Assembly: GCF_946479605.1 (NCBI RefSeq)
Contig: NZ_CAMLGT010000029.1
Location: 1 to 22,042, forward strand
Direction of reading: 5' to 3'
Source of the DNA: an uncultured Lacibacter sp.
GTDB taxonomy: Bacteria; Bacteroidota; Bacteroidia; Chitinophagales; Chitinophagaceae
DNA length: 22,042 nt
In this document: positions 16,377-22,042 of the stretch, piece by piece
Layout of the letters: every line of letters begins with the position of its first letter
Numbering within the stretch: the first letter of the stretch is position 1
Position numbers and translations under genes: made by a program
The notes under the pieces: model-generated
Database searches by the model: none
Told to the model about the DNA's origin: nothing
Seen by the model: the letters and a program-made list of their open reading frames with translations, nothing else

Positions 16377-17477
16377 ATGAACACCGATCTCCTCTATCAA
16401 CTTGCTTTAACCCAGGTGCCACACATTGGTAATGTGCAGGCAAAACTGCTGATTGATGAATTAGGTACAGCCGAAGCTGTTTTCAAAGCAAAAAAATCAG
16501 CACTTGAAAAAATTGAAGGCATTGGTGAAGTAAGAGCAAGCAGCATTAAAAAATTTGATGGCTTCAAAGAACAGGAAGAAGAGATCAGCTTCATTGAAAA
16601 GTATAAGATCAACCCGTTGTTTTTGACGGATGAAGATTACCCCAAACGGTTACTCCATTGTTACGATCCGCCAACGGTTTTGTTTTACCGTGGCACAGCC
16701 AATCTGAATACATCAAAAATTGTTTCTGTCATTGGCACACGCAGCAATTCTGAGTATGGAAAACAAATGACAGAAAAGATCATTGAAACACTTGCACCTC
16801 ATCAACCATTGATCGTAAGTGGACTTGCATACGGTATTGATGCTGTTGCTCATAAATATGCTGTAAAACAATCGTTATCTACCGTTGCGGTACTTGCACA
16901 TGGTTTAGATAGTATTTATCCGCCACAACATACTTCGCTTGCAAAAGAAATGATTGCAGCTGGGGGAGGTCTGCTTACAGAATTCAGAAAAGAAACCAAG
17001 CCCGACCGCCATAATTTTCCTGAACGCAACAGGATTGTAGCAGGCATGTGCGATTTAACTGTTGTTATTGAAACCGGACTTAAAGGTGGCAGTATGATCA
17101 CTGCAAATCTTGCGTATGGCTACAACCGTGATGTGTTTGCTGTGCCCGGCAAAACAACCGACAGTAAAAGCGAAGGTTGCAATTACTTAATTCAAAGTAA
17201 TAAAGCTGTATTGATCAGGAACGGGGAAGACATTATTGAGCAAATGGGTTGGGCTGAACAGCCAAAGAAAAAAGTAATTCAAAAACAACTCTTTGTTGAC
17301 CTTACGGAAGAAGAACGGGCTGTCGTGCAATTACTGCAACAACATCAGCAATTGCATGTTGATGATATCAATCTTCAAACAGGTATCAGCAGCAGTTCGG
17401 TAGCGGCCGCATTACTGATGCTTGAAATGAATGGTTTACTCAGCAGTTTACCCGGCAAGATGTATACGCTCAAATAA
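16377..17477 (+). CDS. dprA: DNA-processing protein DprA
   Basis: DprA binds incoming single-stranded DNA in the cytoplasm and loads RecA during natural transformation. The protein is 366 residues from ATG 16377; a TTG eight codons earlier is a weaker start. A helix-hairpin-helix pair opens it (LALTQVPHIGNVQAKLL, KIEGIGEVRASSI). The Rossmann-like core has SVIGTR, SGLAYGIDAVAH, AHGLDSIYPPQH and GGGLLTEF. Further on come FPERNRIVAG, GLKGGSMITANLA and VFAVPGK. A C-terminal winged helix (about 305-366; LTEEERAVVQLLQ, ISSSSVAAALLMLEMNGLL) is the DML1-like domain. It is probably co-transcribed with the PorE-like gene. The family is nearly universal, so its presence alone does not prove competence. 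Confidence 0.96.
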   Translation: MNTDLLYQLALTQVPHIGNVQAKLLIDELGTAEAVFKAKKSALEKIEGIGEVRASSIKKFDGFKEQEEEISFIEKYKINPLFLTDEDYPKRLLHCYDPPTVLFYRGTANLNTSKIVSVIGTRSNSEYGKQMTEKIIETLAPHQPLIVSGLAYGIDAVAHKYAVKQSLSTVAVLAHGLDSIYPPQHTSLAKEMIAAGGGLLTEFRKETKPDRHNFPERNRIVAGMCDLTVVIETGLKGGSMITANLAYGYNRDVFAVPGKTTDSKSEGCNYLIQSNKAVLIRNGEDIIEQMGWAEQPKKKVIQKQLFVDLTEEERAVVQLLQQHQQLHVDDINLQTGISSSSVAAALLMLEMNGLLSSLPGKMYTLK

Positions 17478-17500
17478 AAAAACGCCCTGAAAAGGGCGTT
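17472..17500 (-). terminator. Rho-independent terminator of the collagen-like lipoprotein gene
   Basis: AACGCCC (17481-17487) pairs with GGGCGTT (17494-17500) around a six-base loop. On the minus strand the stem is followed by a T-rich tract (complement of 17472-17482). On the plus strand no T-run follows, so it serves mainly the minus-strand gene, ending 27 bases past its stop, and may only weakly stop dprA transcripts. Confidence 0.8.
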
Positions 17501-17526
17501 AGAAAGAGAAAGGAACCTATAATGAT

Positions 17527-18210
17527 TTACTTATTCTTTTCGTTTGTGCCATCTTCTGGTATAGAAAAAAGCGCCTTCACTTGTTCATAACTCATTTGAC
17601 GAAGCTGGGTTACAGAGTAACCTGCAGCAGGTCCGCTTGCAATACGTCCGCCTGAAATTAAACCCGGGATCAGAATATAACGGTATTCCAGTGACTGAGG
17701 CAAATTGATCATTACCGGTTGACCAGGAAAAGATTCAGGTACCGCAGATGTAAAACGGCAAGAGCTATAGGTATGTCTGTATACAAATATCTTTTGCAAA
17801 GCATAAATACAGTTAACCTGGTTTGTTGCACCACCTGCATCAGAAACATAAGGCAACTGATAAGGCCCAATGGAGCCCACACGGAAATAAGTGATCATTG
17901 TACCCTGCGTTAAAATGGCAGTACTTAATGAAGGCGCATTTATATGGCGCACTCTTACACAAGTGCCATCAATAGTAGTATCACGTGATGCAAAAGGACT
18001 TGTTACCCATGCAGAATAAACAACCTGGGCAGGAGTACCTGCTGCGCCATTTGTACCGTTGGTGCCATTAGTACCTGCTGCGCCAGTAGCTCCGGTAGCA
18101 CCGGCAGGACCTTGTGGGCCGGCAGGACCAGCGGGGCCTTGATCACCTTTACACGATGCTAAAAAAATTACAGAAAGGAAAACGATTGCAGATGAAAATA
18201 ATAATTTCAT
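17527..18210 (-). CDS. Lipoprotein with collagen-like Gly-X-Y stalk
   Basis: The gene encodes 227 residues. A lipoprotein signal ends in LASC, with Cys20 as the lipid site. Directly after it come 13 uninterrupted Gly-X-Y triplets (residues 22-60), first GPA/GPQ types, then GAT, GAA and GTN. The C-terminal globular part (about 61-227) is not recognised. It has three cysteines (Cys84, Cys134, Cys151 approximately) that could form a disulfide, and a proline/glycine-rich segment near the end. The layout suggests a trimeric rod lifting a head domain off the outer membrane; that is inference from the triplets. The gene has its own promoter and terminator and opposes dprA and guaB, so it is a single-gene unit. 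Bacterial collagen-like proteins are known in Bacillus, Streptococcus and phages. Confidence 0.82.
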   Translation of the reverse strand: MKLLFSSAIVFLSVIFLASCKGDQGPAGPAGPQGPAGATGATGAAGTNGTNGTNGAAGTPAQVVYSAWVTSPFASRDTTIDGTCVRVRHINAPSLSTAILTQGTMITYFRVGSIGPYQLPYVSDAGGATNQVNCIYALQKIFVYRHTYSSCRFTSAVPESFPGQPVMINLPQSLEYRYILIPGLISGGRIASGPAAGYSVTQLRQMSYEQVKALFSIPEDGTNEKNK

Positions 18211-18248
18211 GGTTGGGTTAAGGTTTAATGATAGATTGATTAACGGAG

Positions 18249-18279
18249 CAAAACTATTTCCACGTCTTACATTTTACAA
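18249..18279 (-). promoter_or_regulatory. Promoter of the collagen-like lipoprotein gene
   Basis: On the minus strand TTG (18277-18279) is followed after exactly 20 bases by TAGTTTTG (18249-18256), a full match to the Bacteroidota pattern. The start point would be near 18242, about 30 bases before the ATG. Confidence 0.7.
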
Positions 18280-18349
18280 TACAACTAAGCGGTAAAACAC
18301 ATACAACTTTACGGGTATATCCTGTCGCAAACGGCTCTCCATGTGCAGA

Positions 18350-18382
18350 TTTGGAAGCAATACGTTCCATCCCTTACCTTTG
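18350..18382 (+). promoter_or_regulatory. Promoter of guaB
   Basis: TTTG (18350-18353), a 21-base spacer and TACCTTTG (18375-18382) fit the Bacteroidota consensus fully. Only three bases separate it from the ATG at 18386, so the transcript should be leaderless or nearly so. This also rules out the in-frame upstream start. Confidence 0.7.
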
Positions 18383-18385
18383 CAC

Positions 18386-19882
18386 ATGGCAACAAGAAAT
18401 AACTCCCCTCTCAACAAAGCAATTCTCAGTAAATTTTTCGGTGAAGGTTTAACGTTTGATGATGTACTGCTGGTTCCTGCATTCAGCCAGGTACTGCCAC
18501 GTGAAACAAGCATCAGTTCACAACTCACCAAATCCATTACTTTAAACATTCCTATGCTTTCTGCAGCAATGGATACTGTTACAGAAGCTGGTTTGGCAAT
18601 TGCATTGGCACGTGAAGGTGGTTTAGGTATTCTGCATAAGAATATGACCATTGAAGACCAGGCAGCACAGGTGCGTAAGGTAAAACGTAGCGAAAGCGGC
18701 CTCATCATCGACCCCATTACCCTGCTGCAGGATGCAACCATTGGCGATGCCTTGCAACTGATGAAGGAAAATAAGATCGGAGGTATTCCCATTGTAGATA
18801 AGAATCAAAAACTGGTGGGCATCCTTACCAACCGTGATCTGCGGTTTGAAACCAATTACCAGAAAAAAGTAAGTGAGGTCATGTCATCAACCAACCTTAT
18901 TACTGCTCCGGAAGGAACCGATCTCAAAAAAGCAAAGACCATTTTAAGTCAGCATAAAATTGAAAAACTTCCAGTAGTGAAAAAGGATGGTACACTCATT
19001 GGATTAATTACCTACCGGGATATTTTGCAATTGCAAAGTCATCCGAACGCTGTGAAAGATTCTTACGGCCGTTTACTGGTTGGTGCAGCATTGGGTATTA
19101 CAGCCGACCTGTACGACAGAGCGTATGCGTTGCAACAGGTTGGAGTTGATATGGTATCGCTCGACAGTGCACATGGCCACAGCAAAGGTGTGATGGATGC
19201 ACTGAAAGGATTGAAAAAGAAATTCAAAAAACTACAGGTCATTGCAGGCAATGTAGGTACAGCAGCAGGTGCAAGAGCATTGGCAGATGCAGGTGCAGAT
19301 GCAGTGAAGATCGGTATTGGCCCTGGCTCTATTTGTACAACCCGTATTGTTGCCGGTACAGGTGTTCCCCAATTAACAGCGGTAATGGAAGCATCCTTCG
19401 CTTTGAAAGCGAAAGGCATTCCTGTTATTGCTGATGGTGGCATCCGTTATACAGGTGATATGGTGAAAGCTTTAGCAGCAGGTGCATCAACTGTTATGAT
19501 GGGAAGTGTGTTTGCAGGAACAGAAGAAAGCCCCGGTGAAACGATTATTTACGAAGGAAGAAAATTCAAACAATACCGTGGCATGGGTTCTATTGGTGCC
19601 ATGCAGCAAGGCAGCAGCGACCGTTATTTCCAGGATGTGGAAGACGGCATCAAAAAATTAGTACCGGAAGGTATTGAAGGCCGTGTACCATTTAAAGGCA
19701 ATGTGAGCGAAATTGTTCACCAGTACACCGGTGGCCTTCGTGCAGGTATGGGTTATTGCGGAGCAAAGAATATTAAAGAATTACAAGGCGCACAGTTTGT
19801 AAAGATTACCAATGCAGGTATGAAAGAAAGTCATGCACATGATGTGATCATTACAAAAGAAAGCCCGAACTATTCAAGATAA
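18386..19882 (+). CDS. guaB: IMP dehydrogenase
   Basis: This enzyme oxidises IMP to XMP with NAD, the rate-limiting step of guanine nucleotide synthesis. Its 498 residues start at ATG 18386. The frame is open 15 codons further upstream, but that stretch is promoter. [17 protein letters not shown] is the family N-terminus and [11 protein letters not shown] is conserved. A CBS-domain pair lies at about 108-220 ([20 protein letters not shown] and [19 protein letters not shown], the Bateman module). The catalytic loop is GPGSICTTR with Cys317. [11 protein letters not shown] (348-358) and the flap region with [10 protein letters not shown] (397-406) complete the barrel. It ends in a strong terminator 68 bases downstream and is probably monocistronic. 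Confidence 0.97.
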   Translation: MATRNNSPLNKAILSKFFGEGLTFDDVLLVPAFSQVLPRETSISSQLTKSITLNIPMLSAAMDTVTEAGLAIALAREGGLGILHKNMTIEDQAAQVRKVKRSESGLIIDPITLLQDATIGDALQLMKENKIGGIPIVDKNQKLVGILTNRDLRFETNYQKKVSEVMSSTNLITAPEGTDLKKAKTILSQHKIEKLPVVKKDGTLIGLITYRDILQLQSHPNAVKDSYGRLLVGAALGITADLYDRAYALQQVGVDMVSLDSAHGHSKGVMDALKGLKKKFKKLQVIAGNVGTAAGARALADAGADAVKIGIGPGSICTTRIVAGTGVPQLTAVMEASFALKAKGIPVIADGGIRYTGDMVKALAAGASTVMMGSVFAGTEESPGETIIYEGRKFKQYRGMGSIGAMQQGSSDRYFQDVEDGIKKLVPEGIEGRVPFKGNVSEIVHQYTGGLRAGMGYCGAKNIKELQGAQFVKITNAGMKESHAHDVIITKESPNYSR

Positions 19883-19949
19883 CATTGGACTGTACGGCTA
19901 TGGCCGTCAGACCTAATAAAAGAATATTGCAGCAACAAATTCTTCATGA

Positions 19950-19987
19950 AAGAATGCCTGACAGATAAGTCAGGCATTCTTATTTTT
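19950..19987 (+). terminator. Strong Rho-independent terminator of guaB
   Basis: A perfect stem AGAATGCCTGAC / GTCAGGCATTCT (19951-19962 and 19969-19980, loop of six) is followed by TATTTTT. The open frame of lnt runs back through it, which argues that lnt starts later, at 20003. Confidence 0.92.
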
Positions 19988-20002
19988 ACAAAAACCATTT
20001 AC

Positions 20003-21622
20003 TTGAAAAAATTCCAACCGGTTCTGCTGGCACTGCTTTCGGGCTTACTGTTCTTTCTTGCATGGCCAGTATTGAACATAACTGTTGCCATCTTCTTTGC
20101 ATTCATTCCACTGTTCATACTGGAACAAAAGAAATTACCCCGACTGAAATTTTTCGGGCTCATGTATCTCGCCCTTTTCACCTGGAACATCAGTACTACG
20201 TGGTGGATATGGAATGCAGATATGTTGGGAGCATGGTTGGCCATCATCGTAAACAGCTTGCTCATGTGTATTCCCATGATGGGCTTCCGGTTTATGAATA
20301 ACCGCTTTGGTTCATTGATCGGTTATGCTTCCTTCATCTTATTCTGGATGAGTTTTGAATACCTTCACTTACAGGATTGGGGATTAAGCTGGCCATGGCT
20401 CACACTTGGCAATGTATTTGCCGACAGAACAAACTGGATACAATGGTATGAATACACAGGAACAAGCGGCGGAACATTATGGGTGCTGCTGGTGAATGTG
20501 CTACTTTTCCGGTTAACGACAATTGGAAGTAATGCAAATAAAGTGAGAGGTACTAAGCACGAAGTACGCATGTCATCACTGCTGCTTATTTCGGCTGTAC
20601 TGGCCTTGCCCATCATCATTTCAATGTTGATCAATCGTACACGACAGCAAACATCAGACATCAAACATCAGTCATCTGCAAACATCGTCATCGTTCAACC
20701 GAATGTTGACCCTTACGAAAAACTATTTACCGGAAGTTTTGAAGCACAGCTGCAGCAACTCATCAGCCTTAGTGAAAAACAGATCGATTCAAACACAACA
20801 TTGGTCGTGTGGCCCGAAACTGCTTTGTACACAGCAAATGGGTTTGAAGAATCATCGCTTCAACAAAACTTTTTTCTAACACCGCTTTATGCATTTGTAA
20901 AACGTCATCCGCAACTGAATTTATTTACAGGCATTGAAAGTTACAGGGTATTCAATGAACGGGTATCGAACGATGCACGACCAATTGAAGGCAACAGTAA
21001 TTTTTATGAAGTGTATAATGGCAGTGTATTGTTCGACAGTACAGGTGCAAAACAATTCTATCATAAATCCATGCTGGTGCCCGGCGTGGAAACATTACCC
21101 GGCTTCCTGAAGTTTCTTGCACCGGTGTTTGAAAAATTTGGCGGCACTGCTGGTGGTTATGCCAAACAGGATGAACGTACACCCATCCGCACCAGTAATG
21201 GTTACGTGCTTGCCCCTGCTATTTGCTATGAAAGTATTTATGGCGAATACATGAGCAAGTTTGTCCGCAATGGTGCAAACATTATTGCTGTAATTACCAA
21301 CGATGGCTGGTGGGGCAATACACCCGGTTACAAACAACACATGTTGTATGGCAGGCTTCGTGCCATTGAAACCAGGACATGGGTGCTCCGCAGTGCAAAT
21401 ACCGGCATCAGTTGTTTTATTGATCCAATGGGCAATGTGTCGCAACCGCAACCCTGGTGGACGGCATCCTCCATTAAAATGAGCATTCCGGCAACTAAGC
21501 AGCAAACTTTTTTTGTACGCTATGGCGATCTTCTCAGCAAACTTGCATTGCTGCTGACAGCATTACTGCTTTTGTATGCAGCTTACCAAACAATCCTTAA
21601 CAAGCGGAAGAAAGCGCAGTGA
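20003..21622 (+). CDS. lnt: Apolipoprotein N-acyltransferase
   Basis: Lnt adds the third acyl chain to the N-terminal cysteine of lipoproteins at the inner membrane. The start chosen is TTG 20003, giving MKKFQPVLLALLSG and 539 residues. The open frame begins at ATG 19946, but its first codons lie in the guaB terminator. About six or seven hydrophobic helices (residues 5-210) precede a nitrilase domain (about 227-500) with the triad Glu272 (VWPETALY), Lys355 (YHKSMLVPG) and Cys408 (APAICYES). A last helix (about 511-529) and a basic tail follow. Two short heptamer-repeat inserts flank the helix at about 191-210. Several lipoproteins in this window would be its substrates. Confidence 0.93.
   Translation: MKKFQPVLLALLSGLLFFLAWPVLNITVAIFFAFIPLFILEQKKLPRLKFFGLMYLALFTWNISTTWWIWNADMLGAWLAIIVNSLLMCIPMMGFRFMNNRFGSLIGYASFILFWMSFEYLHLQDWGLSWPWLTLGNVFADRTNWIQWYEYTGTSGGTLWVLLVNVLLFRLTTIGSNANKVRGTKHEVRMSSLLLISAVLALPIIISMLINRTRQQTSDIKHQSSANIVIVQPNVDPYEKLFTGSFEAQLQQLISLSEKQIDSNTTLVVWPETALYTANGFEESSLQQNFFLTPLYAFVKRHPQLNLFTGIESYRVFNERVSNDARPIEGNSNFYEVYNGSVLFDSTGAKQFYHKSMLVPGVETLPGFLKFLAPVFEKFGGTAGGYAKQDERTPIRTSNGYVLAPAICYESIYGEYMSKFVRNGANIIAVITNDGWWGNTPGYKQHMLYGRLRAIETRTWVLRSANTGISCFIDPMGNVSQPQPWWTASSIKMSIPATKQQTFFVRYGDLLSKLALLLTALLLLYAAYQTILNKRKKAQ
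20550..20570 (+). repeat. Degenerate heptamer repeat inside lnt, first array
   Basis: Three 7-base units, GTACTAA, GCACGAA and GTACGCA, encode about residues 183-190 of Lnt (GTKHEVR). They fall in a charged loop before a membrane helix. With three imperfect units the call is modest on its own. Confidence 0.5.
20651..20678 (+). repeat. Degenerate heptamer repeat inside lnt, second array
   Basis: Four 7-base units, ACATCAG, ACATCAA, ACATCAG and TCATCTG, encode residues 217-226 (TSDIKHQSSA). This is the linker between the helix at about 191-210 and the nitrilase domain. The unit differs from those in the first lnt array and in queE. Confidence 0.72.
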
Positions 21623-21694
21623 AACTTATTGTAAAATTCTGCCAATAGCAATACAAAGCCATTGGTGGCCTGTTATTTTTTGTAATTTACCCGC

Positions 21695-22042
21695 ATGCAA
21701 CAAAAGACCATTGCCGGCCTTCATCCGTTATCGTATTCGGTAAAAGGTAAAGGCAGGCAAACCATTGTATTGATCCACGGCTTTGGTGAAGACAGCCGTA
21801 TCTGGAAACAGCAGATCAGTTTTCTTGAAAATGATTTCTGCTTACTCATCCCCGATCTGCCAGGCACAGGCCAATCCATCATTGGCAATACAACGTTATC
21901 AATGGAGTCGATGGCACACATGATAAAGCTGATGCTGGAGGAAGAAAACATCAGCCAATGCATTATGCTTGGCCATTCAATGGGTGGTTATGTTACACTT
22001 GGCTTTGCAGAAAAATATCCCGGACAGTTGGAAGGCTTCGGT
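21695..22042 (+). CDS. Alpha/beta hydrolase, 5' part only
   Basis: The first 116 codons of a cytoplasmic hydrolase run off the window, so the end is unseen. The start ATG at 21695 gives MQQKTIAGLHPLSYS with no signal peptide. The fold is clear: IVLIHGFGEDSRIW (residues 24-37, HG oxyanion loop), the strand LLIPDLPGTGQS (50-61) and the nucleophile elbow LGHSMGGYVT with Ser95. The catalytic acid and histidine lie beyond the edge. It resembles MhpC/BioH-like esterases or lactonases, and the substrate cannot be told. It follows lnt by 72 bases, in which a TTG, 18 bases and TAATTTAC could be a weak promoter. Confidence 0.9.
   Translation, partial: MQQKTIAGLHPLSYSVKGKGRQTIVLIHGFGEDSRIWKQQISFLENDFCLLIPDLPGTGQSIIGNTTLSMESMAHMIKLMLEEENISQCIMLGHSMGGYVTLGFAEKYPGQLEGFG

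Noticed and set aside
17481..17500. Hairpin as a terminator for dprA
   Set aside because: No T-run follows on the plus strand, while a good one follows on the minus strand. It was assigned to the minus-strand gene.
18274..18792. 172-codon open frame on the minus strand, opposite guaB
   Set aside because: It is antisense to the conserved N-terminal region of guaB and to its promoter, and the protein has no recognisable pattern.
19894..19907. Small hairpin ACGGC-TATG-GCCGT after guaB
   Set aside because: A five-base stem with no T-run; the strong terminator at 19950 explains guaB termination.
21641..21683. Possible terminator after lnt
   Set aside because: Only four- or five-base imperfect stems precede the T-run, and the same T-run may belong to the promoter of the next gene.

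Overview
The window looks like chromosomal DNA from a member of the phylum Bacteroidota, most likely family Chitinophagaceae. The evidence is a SusC/SusD outer-membrane pair, several outer-membrane beta-barrels, a PorE-like protein (TPR, propeller, OmpA domain), and promoters of the Bacteroidota type (TTG or TTTG, about 20 bases, then TAnnTTTG). Shine-Dalgarno sites are rare. The family-level guess is inference from protein flavour. Both ends cut through genes: the 3' part of ribonuclease Z on the left and the first 116 codons of an alpha/beta hydrolase on the right.

Positions 1-3600: the end of rnz (+) meets, with a 13-base tail-to-tail overlap, a minus-strand group in the order accA, dapA, secreted esterase. 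Positions 3650-8400: a minus-strand susC-susD transcription unit with a clear promoter and a clear terminator, but no adjacent glycosidase, sigma or anti-sigma gene. Positions 8477-11352: a minus-strand pair coupled by a GTGA overlap. It encodes a small PorV-like barrel protein and a large barrel protein that carries a ComEA-like helix-hairpin-helix segment. Positions 11464-17477: plus-strand genes folD, an unrecognised barrel protein, an unrecognised lipoprotein, queE, a PorE-like OmpA protein and dprA. Positions 17527-18210: a single-gene minus-strand unit for a lipoprotein with a collagen-like stalk, with its own promoter and terminator. Positions 18386-22042: guaB with a strong terminator, then lnt, then the truncated hydrolase.

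Most genes are housekeeping: fatty acid, lysine/cell-wall, folate, queuosine and guanine-nucleotide biosynthesis, tRNA processing and lipoprotein acylation. The envelope genes between them are more interesting: the helix-hairpin-helix barrel pair, the PorE-like protein and the collagen-like lipoprotein. I found no CRISPR array, transposon, tRNA or rRNA. The most unusual DNA-level feature is three short arrays of degenerate 7-base tandem repeats inside coding sequence, one in queE and two in lnt. Each is translated as a linker or loop. No gene-free stretch exceeds about 180 bases.
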